DNA of 40,741 nucleotides from Streptomycetaceae bacterium (GTDB lineage Bacteria; Actinomycetota; Actinomycetes; Nanopelagicales; Nanopelagicaceae): positions 1 through 40,741 of the forward strand of contig JAIXPU010000022.1 of the NCBI GenBank assembly GCA_027486075.1. The letters run 5' to 3'. Below the pieces are notes generated by a model that was given only the letters and a program-made list of their open reading frames with translations, did no database searches and had not been told where the DNA came from. A program made the position numbers and the translations under genes. Within the stretch, counting starts at the first letter, position 1. Each line of letters opens with the position of its first letter. Of this stretch, positions 16,338-24,380 are shown piece by piece.

Positions 16338-16937
16338 TTAGATTCGGATAGGAAGTGTCTTTGGCTTATATGCAGGGCGCTTTGCCTCAAAGGCATCTAT
16401 GAAATCAGTCTGTTTCAAGGTTAATCCGATGTCATCAAGACCTTCCATGAGACGCCAACGTGTGTAGTCATCGAGTGCAAAGGCCACTGTGACCTCTGAA
16501 TAAGACACTGTGCGTGAATCTAGGTCGACGGTGATTTCAAGGTTTGGATTGGCTTCAATTGCAACCCAGAGAGATTCAACGCTCTCTTGTGGAAGTACTA
16601 CAGTAAGGAGGCCGCTCTTGAGCGAATTGCCACGGAAGATATCGGCAAAGCGGCTAGAGATAACCACTTTAAATCCGTAATTCTGCAGCGCCCAGACTGC
16701 GTGTTCGCGCGAAGAGCCGGTACCAAATTCTGGGCCGGCAACCAGGATGGTGCCCTTCTTAAATGCTTCTTGGTTAAGAACAAAGTCAGGATCGTTACGC
16801 CAAGCTGAGAAGAGGCCATCTTCAAAACCGCTACGTGTAACGCGCTTGAGGTAGACAGCAGGAATGATCTGGTCGGTATCTACATTGCTGCGACGAAGTG
16901 GAACTCCGCTACCAACATGTTTAATGAATTTTTCCAT
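16338..16937 (-). CDS. leuD: 3-isopropylmalate dehydratase, small subunit
   Basis: Swivel-domain subunit of isopropylmalate isomerase, which converts 2- to 3-isopropylmalate in leucine synthesis. The 199 residues contain the expected R-rich opening ([20 protein letters not shown]), [18 protein letters not shown] and the C-terminal [19 protein letters not shown]. It follows leuC with a 17 bp gap; the pair is cotranscribed and presumably controlled by the divergent IclR regulator. Confidence 0.97.
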   Translation of the reverse strand: MEKFIKHVGSGVPLRRSNVDTDQIIPAVYLKRVTRSGFEDGLFSAWRNDPDFVLNQEAFKKGTILVAGPEFGTGSSREHAVWALQNYGFKVVISSRFADIFRGNSLKSGLLTVVLPQESVESLWVAIEANPNLEITVDLDSRTVSYSEVTVAFALDDYTRWRLMEGLDDIGLTLKQTDFIDAFEAKRPAYKPKTLPIRI

Positions 16938-16954
16938 GGCTATAAGTTCCTCTC

Positions 16955-18373
16955 TTACAAATCTGCCGGTGATGAAAGTGTGCCGCGGATAGCTGTAGCA
17001 GCAGCTACTAGTGGGCTTACCAAGTGAGTACGCCCGCCCTTACCCTGGCGGCCTTCAAAGTTACGGTTTGAAGTGGAGGCAGAACGCTCACCAACAGCAA
17101 GTTGGTCTGGGTTCATTCCAAGACACATTGAGCAACCAGCGTTACGCCATTCAGCTCCGAAATCTAGGAAGACTTTATCCAGACCTTCCTTCATCGCTTG
17201 CTGGCGCACACGTTCTGAACCTGGAACTACGAGCATGCGAAGTTTTGGAGCAATCTTCTTGCCCTCAATAACGGATGCTGCAGCGCGAAGATCTTCGATA
17301 CGTCCATTGGTGCAAGAGCCCAAAAAGACAGTATCAATCGCTATCTTCTTCAACGGCGTGCCAGCTTCAAGTCCCATGTATTGCAGGGCACGTTCTGCGG
17401 CTCCACGCTCTTCAGCATCTGCGATATCTGCAGGGTTTGGAACCGCCGCATTCAGTGGAAGACCTTGTCCAGGGTTTGTTCCCCAGGTAACAAATGGCTC
17501 TAACTCATCAGCGTCGAGATTGATTTCAACATCAAAGGCCGCGTCAGCATCTGTGTAAAGGCTCTTCCAATATGCAAGAGCTGCATCCCAATCTTCAGGA
17601 GCGTGTGGTTTTCCCTTAATGTAATCGAAAGTTGTTTGGTCAGGTGCGATAAGTCCAGCGCGAGCTCCTGCTTCAATAGACATATTGCAGATGGTCATAC
17701 GGCCTTCCATCGAGAGTGCGCGAATAGCCGACCCGCGATACTCGATGATGTAGCCCTGTCCCCCGCCGGTACCAATCTTGGCGATGATGGCCAAGATGAT
17801 GTCTTTGGCGGTAACGCCTGCTTTCAAAGTTCCTTCAACGTTGATGGCCATTGTCTTCGGGCGGTTTGATGGAAGAGTCTGAGTAGCCAAGACATGCTCT
17901 ACCTCAGAAGTGCCGATACCAAATGCAATAGCACCGAAAGCTCCATGTGTTGAAGTATGTGAATCTCCGCAGACGATTGTCATACCTGGCTGAGTAATTC
18001 CAAGCTGTGGACCCACGACATGTACAACGCCTTGGTCAGCATCTCCTAATGAGTGGATTCGAATTCCAAACTCTTTTGCGTTATTGCGCAGAGTGTCGAT
18101 CTGTAACTTTGAGACAGGATCTGCAATTGGCTTCAAAATATCGATAGTCGGAGTGTTGTGATCTTCTGTAGCAATCGTTAAATCAGGGCGGCGCACCTTT
18201 CGTCCAGCAAGGCGCAGACCATCAAATGCCTGGGCGCTGGTTACTTCATGGATGAGTTGCAAATCGATATAGAGAAGGTCTGGTTCTCCTTCAGCAGATC
18301 GAACGACATGGTCTTCCCAAATCTTCTGCGCTAACGTCTTACCCATTTCGGTGGTGTACTCCTTCTTGCTCAT
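16955..18373 (-). CDS. leuC: 3-isopropylmalate dehydratase, large subunit
   Basis: Aconitase-family large subunit of isopropylmalate isomerase. The 472 residues keep the three ligands of the [4Fe-4S] cluster, C354 (GSCTNGR), C414 and C417 ([10 protein letters not shown]), and substrate-binding motifs such as [13 protein letters not shown] and EDHNTPT. The ATG gives [19 protein letters not shown], a usual start; the ribosome binding site is weak. Only 40 bp separate it from the divergent IclR gene, so operator and both promoters must be interleaved there. Confidence 0.98.
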   Translation of the reverse strand: MSKKEYTTEMGKTLAQKIWEDHVVRSAEGEPDLLYIDLQLIHEVTSAQAFDGLRLAGRKVRRPDLTIATEDHNTPTIDILKPIADPVSKLQIDTLRNNAKEFGIRIHSLGDADQGVVHVVGPQLGITQPGMTIVCGDSHTSTHGAFGAIAFGIGTSEVEHVLATQTLPSNRPKTMAINVEGTLKAGVTAKDIILAIIAKIGTGGGQGYIIEYRGSAIRALSMEGRMTICNMSIEAGARAGLIAPDQTTFDYIKGKPHAPEDWDAALAYWKSLYTDADAAFDVEINLDADELEPFVTWGTNPGQGLPLNAAVPNPADIADAEERGAAERALQYMGLEAGTPLKKIAIDTVFLGSCTNGRIEDLRAAASVIEGKKIAPKLRMLVVPGSERVRQQAMKEGLDKVFLDFGAEWRNAGCSMCLGMNPDQLAVGERSASTSNRNFEGRQGKGGRTHLVSPLVAAATAIRGTLSSPADL

Positions 18374-18377
18374 TCAA

Positions 18378-18407
18378 TTGGCATCTCAATAGGTGGGATG
18401 CTAATAT
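18378..18407 (+). promoter_or_regulatory. Sigma70-type promoter of the IclR regulator, giving a leaderless transcript
   Basis: TTGGCA (18378-18383), an 18 bp spacer and TAATAT (18402-18407) form the best promoter in the window. The expected start of transcription, about 7 nt after the -10, coincides with the GTG start codon at 18414, and there is no ribosome binding site. It lies wholly within the 40 bp leuC-iclR spacer. Confidence 0.65.
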
Positions 18408-18413
18408 CACTCC

Positions 18414-19133
18414 GTGGATAAGAAGAATAGCGGAGTTGGCGTATTAGATAAAGCCGTAGCAATTCTGGCAACCCTTGAATCTGGCCCCCACTCCCTCGCG
18501 GAGTTGGTCGCAGCAACAGGTATCGCTCGTCCTACCGCTCACCGCCTGGCGGTTGCACTTGAATTCCATCGCCTGGTAGCCCGCGACCTTAACGGGCGCT
18601 TCATCATCGGGCCTCGCTCAAGTGAGTTGGCCGCAGCTGCTGGCGAAGATCGACTTATCGCAGCAGCAGCTCCAGCGCTGGCAGCGCTGCGTGATGCAAC
18701 TGGTGAATCTGCTCAGCTCTATCGCCGCCAAGGAGATATCCGAATCTGTGTGGCTGTTGCAGAACGGCTCTCAGGTTTACGTGACTCTGTTCCAGTGGGT
18801 GCATCGCTGACGATGCAGGCAGGATCTGCTGCGCAAATTTTAATGGCTTGGGAAGATTCCGAGAAGATTCATCGCGGGTTAAAGAGCGCACGATTTACTG
18901 CAGCCCACCTTGCTGCGGATCGCCGCCGCGGTTGGGCGCAATCAGTGGGTGAACGTGAAGCGGGTGTCGCATCAGTATCTGCCCCAGTTCGTGGACCTAA
19001 TGGGAAGGTAATCGCTGCTGTATCAATTAGCGGACCTATTGAACGTTTAGGGCGCCAACCTGGTCGCTTACATGCCGCCGCTGTTGTCGCAACTGCAGAA
19101 CGATTAACTGAGCACTTAAAGTCTGGAAAGTAA
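18414..19133 (+). CDS. IclR-family regulator of leucine biosynthesis (LtbR/NdgR-like)
   Basis: A 239-residue IclR-type regulator. The N-terminal winged helix is SLAELVAATGIARPTAHRLA (about 27-46), followed by the linker and an effector domain (75-239) with the typical ASVSAPVRGPNGKVIAAVSISGP closing segment. Divergence from leuC matches the actinobacterial LtbR/NdgR arrangement, in which this protein controls leuCD, so the same role is likely here. It starts at GTG, apparently on a leaderless mRNA. It converges on recX with a single base between the stops. Confidence 0.92.
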   Translation: MDKKNSGVGVLDKAVAILATLESGPHSLAELVAATGIARPTAHRLAVALEFHRLVARDLNGRFIIGPRSSELAAAAGEDRLIAAAAPALAALRDATGESAQLYRRQGDIRICVAVAERLSGLRDSVPVGASLTMQAGSAAQILMAWEDSEKIHRGLKSARFTAAHLAADRRRGWAQSVGEREAGVASVSAPVRGPNGKVIAAVSISGPIERLGRQPGRLHAAAVVATAERLTEHLKSGK

Positions 19134-19134
19134 G

Positions 19135-19641
19135 TTAGCTCTTAAGTAGATCGAGTTCTTTTAGTACTCGAGAGATAACTGAAAATCCAAAACCTTTACG
19201 TTGTAAGAGCGATTGAATACGGCGCACTTGTACATCAGGCTCAAGGCGCGACATAGTATTAAATTTCTTAAATGCTAAATCGAAGGCGGCGCGATATTCA
19301 GATTCATCGTCGATGCCATCGAGAGCCTCATCTATCTGCTCTTGGAGAACGCCCTTCTGGCGAAGTTCGCCAGCGATGATTCGTTTAGAGATCTTCTTAT
19401 GGTTGTGGCGAGATGTTGCCCAGGCTGTCGCAAATTCGCGATCATTGATCAACCCTGTCTCTTGGAGACGGAAGATCACCGCTTGGGCAACATCATCTTC
19501 AACGCCACGTGTCTTAAGGTGAGCGAGAAGCTCGCCCTTACTCTTTGCTCGCGTTACTAGCGCATTGAGCGCGATAGCGTGAGCAACTTCGTAAGGGTCA
19601 GAGCCCTCGCCGCGTTCTACCTTGGCAAATTGGAGAGAAAT
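19135..19641 (-). CDS. recX: RecA regulator RecX, probably starting at ATT
   Basis: Small helical modulator of RecA filaments. The C-terminal 114 residues are clearly RecX (GLINDREFATAWATSRHNHKK, LRQKGVLQEQIDEAL, LLQRKGFGFSVISRVLKEL). The only ATG/GTG/TTG in frame is the GTG at 19477-19479, which would drop the first helical repeat. Upstream the frame is open for 54 codons and encodes the expected N-terminus (SDPYEVAHAIALNALVTRAK, ELLAHLKTRGVEDDVAQAV). An in-frame TGA at 19648-19650 bounds it. The most plausible start is ATT (19639-19641), which shares a base with the recA TAA stop and has AGAGG about 10 nt upstream, giving 168 residues, normal for RecX. Start is inferred; a sequencing indel is the alternative. 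Confidence 0.88.
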   Translation of the reverse strand: MSLQFAKVERGEGSDPYEVAHAIALNALVTRAKSKGELLAHLKTRGVEDDVAQAVIFRLQETGLINDREFATAWATSRHNHKKISKRIIAGELRQKGVLQEQIDEALDGIDDESEYRAAFDLAFKKFNTMSRLEPDVQVRRIQSLLQRKGFGFSVISRVLKELDLLKS

Positions 19642-20732
19642 TAGAACTCAACCTCTGCTGCTGCTTCATCGATCTCAGCGATAAGCGCTGGATCTACGGC
19701 AACGGGTACAAAGGATTCGCGAATCTTCTTCTCGATCTCGTTGGCAAGATCTGGATTATCGATAAGGAATGCGCGTGAATTCTCTTTACCTTGGCCGAGT
19801 TGGTCAGCTTCGTAGGTGTACCAAGCGCCAGACTTCTTGACGATACCGAGCTCAACGCCCATATCGAGAAGTGAGCCTTCGCGTGAGATACCAATGCCGT
19901 AGATGATGTCGAACTCTGCCTGCTTAAATGGTGGAGCCATCTTATTTTTGACTACCTTGACGCGGGTGCGGTTACCGACTGATTCGGTGCCATCCTTCAG
20001 AGTTTCGATGCGACGGATATCGAGGCGAACAGAGGCATAGAACTTGAGCGCCTTACCGCCTGTTGTTGTTTCAGGGGATCCGAAGAAGACGCCAATCTTT
20101 TCGCGGAGCTGGTTGATAAAGATTGCAGTTGTCTTTGATTGGTGAAGTGCGCCGGTGATCTTACGGAGCGCCTGAGACATGAGACGAGCTTGTAGACCCA
20201 TATGAGAATCGCCCATCTCGCCTTCGATTTCTGCGCGAGGAACAAGAGCTGCAACTGAGTCGACGACAACGAGGTCGAGCGCACCTGAGCGAATCAACAT
20301 ATCCATAATTTCAAGTGCCTGTTCGCCGGTATCTGGCTGTGAGACGAGAAGAGCATCGATATCAACGCCAAGCTTCTTTGCATATTCAGCATCGAATGCA
20401 TGCTCTGCATCGATGAAGGCGCAGATTCCGCCGGCTTTCTGTGCATTTGCAATTGCATGCAAGGTAAGAGTTGTCTTACCTGAGCTTTCAGGTCCATAAA
20501 TTTCAATGATGCGACCACGTGGAAGGCCGCCAATTCCGAGTGCGATATCGAGTGCGATAGAGCCAGTTGGAATAACTTCGATTACCTGTGCCTGACGATC
20601 AGACATCTTCATTACTGAGCCCTTACCAAACTGTCGTTCGATTTGAGCGAGCGCGGTATCTAACGCCTTCTGGCGATCAGATACATTTTTATCTTCAGGC
20701 TTTGCTTTTTCAGTAGCCACTATCTTCTCCAT
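19641..20732 (-). CDS. recA: Recombinase RecA
   Basis: DNA strand-exchange ATPase and coprotease for the SOS response. The 363 residues hold Walker A GPESSGKT at 80-87, the [18 protein letters not shown] segment, [19 protein letters not shown] (L2 loop) and the acidic C-terminal tail ending AAAEVEF. No intein is present, unlike in M. tuberculosis. The N-terminal 20 residues are a divergent charged extension before [19 protein letters not shown]. It is preceded by a 229 bp spacer with a perfect SOS box and followed by recX with overlapping stop/start. Confidence 0.98.
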   Translation of the reverse strand: MEKIVATEKAKPEDKNVSDRQKALDTALAQIERQFGKGSVMKMSDRQAQVIEVIPTGSIALDIALGIGGLPRGRIIEIYGPESSGKTTLTLHAIANAQKAGGICAFIDAEHAFDAEYAKKLGVDIDALLVSQPDTGEQALEIMDMLIRSGALDLVVVDSVAALVPRAEIEGEMGDSHMGLQARLMSQALRKITGALHQSKTTAIFINQLREKIGVFFGSPETTTGGKALKFYASVRLDIRRIETLKDGTESVGNRTRVKVVKNKMAPPFKQAEFDIIYGIGISREGSLLDMGVELGIVKKSGAWYTYEADQLGQGKENSRAFLIDNPDLANEIEKKIRESFVPVAVDPALIAEIDEAAAEVEF

Positions 20733-20837
20733 TTCATTTCGAACGTCTGCGAGCGCAGTCGTTGGTATTCGGCCCAGAAGGTACGGAATATCTCTACGAC
20801 GGCCCTTGGCGTTATAGAGACGCTGTGGGCGACAGGT

Positions 20838-20916
20838 AGAGCACCGCTCTGGCTGTTCAATCAGTTTCCTGACTCATCGCCTGTGCCTGCGAGCACCTGC
20901 GATGCGGATAAGGGTA
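20838..20916 (-). promoter_or_regulatory. recA promoter -10 candidate and long leader
   Basis: Just downstream of the SOS box on the minus strand, TACCCT (20911-20916) could be the recA -10, with the box lying in the -35/-10 spacer. That predicts a leader of about 170 nt, containing a small hairpin AGAGC-GGT-GCTCT (20838-20850). No good -35 is seen, so a second promoter closer to recA is possible. Confidence 0.35.
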
Positions 20917-20918
20917 TC

Positions 20919-20932
20919 CGAACATCTGTTCG
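20919..20932. promoter_or_regulatory. SOS box (LexA operator) of recA
   Basis: CGAAC-ATCT-GTTCG is a perfect palindromic match to the Gram-positive/actinobacterial LexA consensus CGAACnnnnGTTCG. It lies 187 bp upstream of recA and 38 bp upstream of the divergent yaaA start, so it can serve recA and possibly yaaA too. lexA itself is not in the window. Confidence 0.9.
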
Positions 20933-20970
20933 AAAGGTAGCAGGAGCCACTGACAAGTAGGGTGTGTCGC

Positions 20971-21525
20971 GTGTTGATCCTGCTCCCACCCTCTGAGAAG
21001 AAGGCTGAGACGACCAAGCCAACCCCCGCTATCGCTGTCTATCAGGGCGTGCTCTACCAGGCGCTCGGCTGGCCCACGCTCTCGGCGGCGGCCCGCACCC
21101 GCGGTGAAGCTTCGGTGCGAATCATCTCGGCCAAATATGGCGCCATCGCACCTTCAGCGAAGATCGAAAGCTACAAAGCGAAGATCGATAACAAGGCGTT
21201 GAGCGCGCAGGTTGAGCAGCAGCTGCGCCCACTGGCAAAAGGCCTCATTGTGGATTGCCGGTCATCTACCTACAAAACTGTCTGGCGCGCACCGGCTGAA
21301 ATCACCGTTGAAGTTCGCATTTCTACCGTTGTTGATGGGGTGCGCACTGTCATCACCCATATGTCGAAGAAGACTCGAGGGGAAATCACTCGGTGGCTAT
21401 TGCAATCACGAGCCGCGCCAAAGAGCCCTGAAGATCTCTACGCCATCGTCTCTGAAAAATACCCGTGCGCTCTTACTCCATCAGATGGAGTAACGCCCTG
21501 GGTCTTGGAAGTTATCGCCGTTTAA
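20971..21525 (+). CDS. yaaA: YaaA-family peroxide stress protein (UPF0246)
   Basis: A 184-residue member of the YaaA/DUF328 family, DNA-binding proteins that lower free iron and protect DNA during peroxide stress in E. coli. The GTG at 20971 yields the canonical opening MLILLPPSEKK; a GTG three codons earlier is an alternative. Other family marks are SAKYGAIAPSAKIESYKAKI and VDCRSSTYKTVW. It is divergent from recA across the spacer with the SOS box, which could place it under LexA control (inference). Its end overlaps the convergent hydrolase gene by 14 bp. Its first 300 bp read somewhat richer in G+C than the neighbours. Confidence 0.85.
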   Translation: MLILLPPSEKKAETTKPTPAIAVYQGVLYQALGWPTLSAAARTRGEASVRIISAKYGAIAPSAKIESYKAKIDNKALSAQVEQQLRPLAKGLIVDCRSSTYKTVWRAPAEITVEVRISTVVDGVRTVITHMSKKTRGEITRWLLQSRAAPKSPEDLYAIVSEKYPCALTPSDGVTPWVLEVIAV

Positions 21526-22306
21526 GGTGGCTGGCGATAAAGTCAATAGTTAATTGCGGGTAGTTCCACATAATCACATGAGCGCAATTTTCAACCGTTA
21601 TCCACTCTGAATGAACAGGTGCGACCTCTCGCTCTTGCGCAAGAGGGTGCGGCAGAGTTAAGTCGTAATCTCCAAAGACAATCTTGACCGGAACGCTCTG
21701 CGGAATATGCGAAGAAAATTTCTTTCCACGTAACGCTTTCCACATCGGCATGTATCCTGTGGATCTTGCCATCGCCAAAACAGAATCTTTACAGGATTCA
21801 AATGAGAGTTCACGCCATAGATGTGTAATCTTTCTATAGCCCATCGCCTTCAGCGGCGGCAATTGATAGGCCAGCCTTAAGAAATACTGTGCACATTTTG
21901 CCAAGATCCTCGCAAAGAGACTTGGTGGCAGAAGCTGTGTCGGTCCCTCATGCCAGAGCCCAGCAGGTGCAAGGGCAGTAACGCTCTTCACCTTCTCGGG
22001 ATACGCCGCTGCAAGTTCTAGTGCAATCCATCCACCGAGAGAGTTTCCGGCAACATGAAATTCATTTACCTGATGCTCAGTCTCCATCATCTGCGCTATT
22101 GCGTGCGCTAACGAGCGCGGATCAAGTGCTTCATCGCCAAGTGCAGCGCTTCCATGGCCCGGTAGATCAATAGGGTGAATAACAAAGTACTCTTGCAGAC
22201 CATCATGGAGTGATCTCCAAATAGTTCCGGCAGAGCCAAGTCCATGGATTAAGACAAGTGCCGGTTTATCGGACGCAGGCGCAATGACCTCTGTAACTAC
22301 AGGCAT
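21512..22306 (-). CDS. Alpha/beta-hydrolase fold protein
   Basis: A 264-residue soluble hydrolase of the alpha/beta family. The oxyanion motif HGLGSAG starts at 21, the nucleophile elbow is GNSLGG with S89, the acid is in FGDYDLTLPH (D213 or D215) and the histidine is H243 in NCAHVIMW. A hydrophobic/aromatic cap lies at about 120-190. The substrate cannot be read from the sequence; lipase, esterase or C-C hydrolase activities are all possible. It is 2 bp downstream of DUF3046 and close to a TetR gene, which might control it. Confidence 0.85.
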   Translation of the reverse strand: MPVVTEVIAPASDKPALVLIHGLGSAGTIWRSLHDGLQEYFVIHPIDLPGHGSAALGDEALDPRSLAHAIAQMMETEHQVNEFHVAGNSLGGWIALELAAAYPEKVKSVTALAPAGLWHEGPTQLLPPSLFARILAKCAQYFLRLAYQLPPLKAMGYRKITHLWRELSFESCKDSVLAMARSTGYMPMWKALRGKKFSSHIPQSVPVKIVFGDYDLTLPHPLAQEREVAPVHSEWITVENCAHVIMWNYPQLTIDFIASHLKRR

Positions 22307-22308
22307 TT

Positions 22309-22509
22309 TTAATATCGGTACTTCTCTGTTTCAGCAGGACATTGCTTGCAAACAGCGCGCCAGATTTCATCAGCTTCACGCCCTGCTTTGAGCGCTTCAT
22401 TCACTGTCAGTGAACCGAGTTCGCTAATGGCGATATCTTCTGAGAAAGATGGCGCCCACGCTTCTCCGAAAGATAGCGACAGGCGTTCGCGAAGGTCAGA
22501 GATGCGCAT
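22309..22509 (-). CDS. DUF3046 protein
   Basis: A 66-residue protein of the actinobacterial DUF3046 family, normally encoded beside recA/recX (Rv2738c in M. tuberculosis). The pattern MRISDLRERLSLSFGEAWAP, SELGSLTVNEALKAG and EIWRAVCK matches the family. A TTG two codons earlier is possible; ATG fits the usual MR start. The function is unknown. Here it is separated from recA by the hydrolase and yaaA, an unusual break in a normally tight pair. Confidence 0.85.
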   Translation of the reverse strand: MRISDLRERLSLSFGEAWAPSFSEDIAISELGSLTVNEALKAGREADEIWRAVCKQCPAETEKYRY

Positions 22510-22521
22510 GGACAAAAACTT

Positions 22522-23070
22522 TCAGAAGAGCGTGCGGTCAACCAGCAACTCGGCTTGATCGCGTGATTGCTTAGGTGTAATTGGTTGCATTACTTGGCCC
22601 AAAAGCCAGCGCATCGCCAGCCCGGTCCCAGCTTCTGACTTGGTCGCCTCAAAGATGCAGGTAGCAAGAACAAGATAGAGGGGATTCTGTGCCTGTGACA
22701 TGATCTGAATAAGCAGCTCTTGATCGTGAACGCGCATCGCCTTCAGTGCAGTATCTGCTGAAATCTCTCGTGATAAGAGTTCTAGCGCATCTGCAGGAGT
22801 GCCGGCTCGTTCTGCCGATTCTACAAGTCGCTCAACTTCAGCGGTGATGAGAGCAAGCAGAAGAGCGTTCTTATCTCGGTAATGGTTATACAAAGTCGCG
22901 CGCGAGACTTCTGAGGCATCGGCGATTTCAATCATTGAAATATTTGATGCACCGTGAGCAGCGATGAGGTTCTTAGTAGCCGAAAGAATTGCGCTCTCGG
23001 TGCGGCGATGAATTCCGCCTTGGAGTGAATACTTAGGCTGCGTCGACAACGGAGAGCTTTGCGCTTTCAC
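22522..23070 (-). CDS. TetR-family transcriptional regulator
   Basis: A regulator of about 182 residues with a TetR DNA-binding domain: [19 protein letters not shown] leads into helix-turn-helix [30 protein letters not shown]. The C-terminal ligand domain is variable and gives no clue to the effector. The start is uncertain: GTG at 23068-23070 is used, TTG at 23089-23091 or 23047-23049 are options; all overlap the end of clgR, so the two are translationally coupled. Likely targets are itself and the nearby hydrolase, by position only. Confidence 0.82.
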   Translation of the reverse strand: MKAQSSPLSTQPKYSLQGGIHRRTESAILSATKNLIAAHGASNISMIEIADASEVSRATLYNHYRDKNALLLALITAEVERLVESAERAGTPADALELLSREISADTALKAMRVHDQELLIQIMSQAQNPLYLVLATCIFEATKSEAGTGLAMRWLLGQVMQPITPKQSRDQAELLVDRTLF

Positions 23071-23299
23071 GAGATTTGATTTCGTGGGCAACGCCAGTCA
23101 TCACTGATGAAAGTGTGAGACCAAGTGCTTCGCAGATTGCATTGAGAAGTTCAGAGGATGCCTCTTTTTGACCACGTTCAACTTCAGAGAGATAGCCAAG
23201 AGATACACGCGCTTCACGCGCTACATCGCGCAGTGTGCGAGATTGTGAGGTGCGCGCATCGCGAAGTGTGTGGCCAACTGCCTCACGTAATAGCGTCAT
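23033..23299 (-). CDS. clgR: ClgR-like Clp protease gene regulator (XRE family)
   Basis: An 88-residue helix-turn-helix activator. The core [32 protein letters not shown] is the ClgR/PopR signature; in other Actinobacteria ClgR activates clpP and clpC genes and is itself degraded by Clp. The C-terminus ends in DAA, suggestive of a Clp degron (inference). Its ATG overlaps the pncC stop by 4 bp, as in the pgsA-cinA-clgR order of Streptomyces and Mycobacterium. Confidence 0.9.
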   Translation of the reverse strand: MTLLREAVGHTLRDARTSQSRTLRDVAREARVSLGYLSEVERGQKEASSELLNAICEALGLTLSSVMTGVAHEIKSRESAKLSVVDAA

Positions 23300-23790
23300 T
23301 GCGTACTCCCTTGATTTCTAGAGCTAAGAATACGCGCAAAGTTGCCTATTGCGCTGGATATAGCCCCTGTACGCACGCCTTCACGCCCGCTATCGAGTTG
23401 TAGGTGCAAAGTCTGTGAAATTGGCCCCTTAATGGCAATCCAGACAGTTCCTTCGCGGATTCCCATGTAATCACCGGGGCCGGCTATACCGGTTGTAGCG
23501 ATTGCCCAGGTTGATCCAAATTTTGCAAGAACGCCTGCCGCCATTTCATTAGCGACTTCTTCGCTGACAACGCTGTGCTGATCTATCGTCTTTTGCAATA
23601 CTCCCAAAAAATTAACTTTGACATCAGATGTGTACGAGATCACTCCCCCGAGAAAAACTGAAGATGCACCTGGAATCGTGGTGAGTGCATGTCCTACGCC
23701 ACCAGCTGTAAGTGATTCAGCAACTGCAACTGTCTCGTTGTGCGCTTTGAGGTGATCAATGATTAAACGAGCATGTGCAGTGGTCGGCAT
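23296..23790 (-). CDS. pncC: Nicotinamide-nucleotide amidohydrolase PncC (CinA C-terminal domain)
   Basis: A 164-residue stand-alone CinA C-terminal domain that deamidates nicotinamide mononucleotide in pyridine nucleotide recycling. The marks are ESLTAG at 25-30, [13 protein letters not shown] and TTGIAGPGD at 99-107. The N-terminal MoCF-like domain of full CinA is absent, as is usual in Actinobacteria. It sits between pgsA (42 bp upstream) and clgR (overlapping). Confidence 0.93.
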   Translation of the reverse strand: MPTTAHARLIIDHLKAHNETVAVAESLTAGGVGHALTTIPGASSVFLGGVISYTSDVKVNFLGVLQKTIDQHSVVSEEVANEMAAGVLAKFGSTWAIATTGIAGPGDYMGIREGTVWIAIKGPISQTLHLQLDSGREGVRTGAISSAIGNFARILSSRNQGSTQ

Positions 23791-23832
23791 GCACCAAAGT
23801 TACTCGTGTATTCCAATCCACGCCAGAGCTGG

Positions 23833-24375
23833 CTAGCGGCTACGCATCCACGCGCGTACATAGTCATATGCAGTCGTAATGGTGAGAATGATTGCGATAG
23901 AGATAAAGCCGACGCGGAACCATTCCAACCAAGACGGGAAGGGAAGGATGAAAAATCCAACGCCAAAGTTCTGCATCAAAGTCTTTATCTTTCCGCCCTT
24001 ACTTGCTGGAATTACGCCACCTTTAATGACCAATAGTCGGAAGATGGTGATCCCGATTTCACGAGTCAAGATAAGAATTGTGATCCACCAAGGAAAGTGA
24101 TCCAGAATGGAAAGTGAAATCATGGCAGCTCCAATGAGCGCCTTATCTGCCACAGGATCTAGGAATGCGCCTAATGGAGTTATTCGGTTAGAGCTGCGCG
24201 CCCATTTACCGTCGACGATATCTGTCATGCCGAGGATAAAGAAGATGCACCATGCGGCAATCTGATAGCTCGGATTTTCTCCGCCATCGAGAAAGAGGGC
24301 ATAGACGCCAAATGGAATGAGGGCAATTCGGGTTACCGTCAAAGTGTTGGGAGTAATAAATGAAGGAAGCTTCAT
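23833..24375 (-). CDS. pgsA: CDP-diacylglycerol--glycerol-3-phosphate 3-phosphatidyltransferase family
   Basis: A 180-residue integral membrane CDP-alcohol phosphatidyltransferase. The complete catalytic motif is visible: D52, D55, G56, A59, R60, G69, D73 and D77 in TDIVDGKWAR...GAFLDPVAD. About six hydrophobic helices follow. The position after rimO and before pncC/clgR supports the PgsA (phosphatidylglycerophosphate synthase) assignment; paralogues for cardiolipin or phosphatidylinositol synthesis share the motif, so the exact acceptor is less certain. Confidence 0.9.
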   Translation of the reverse strand: MKLPSFITPNTLTVTRIALIPFGVYALFLDGGENPSYQIAAWCIFFILGMTDIVDGKWARSSNRITPLGAFLDPVADKALIGAAMISLSILDHFPWWITILILTREIGITIFRLLVIKGGVIPASKGGKIKTLMQNFGVGFFILPFPSWLEWFRVGFISIAIILTITTAYDYVRAWMRSR

Positions 24376-24380
24376 AAGGT

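Noticed and set aside
17073-17558. 161-codon open frame on the plus strand inside leuC
   Set aside because: Antisense to leuC, with no start signal and biased composition.
20740-20753. Second SOS-like half site (CGAAC-GTCT-GCGAG) just before recA
   Set aside because: Only the left half matches the LexA consensus; the right half has several mismatches.
20886-20902. Direct repeat CCTGCGA with 10 bp period near recA
   Set aside because: Only two copies; too short to call a repeat element or regulator site.
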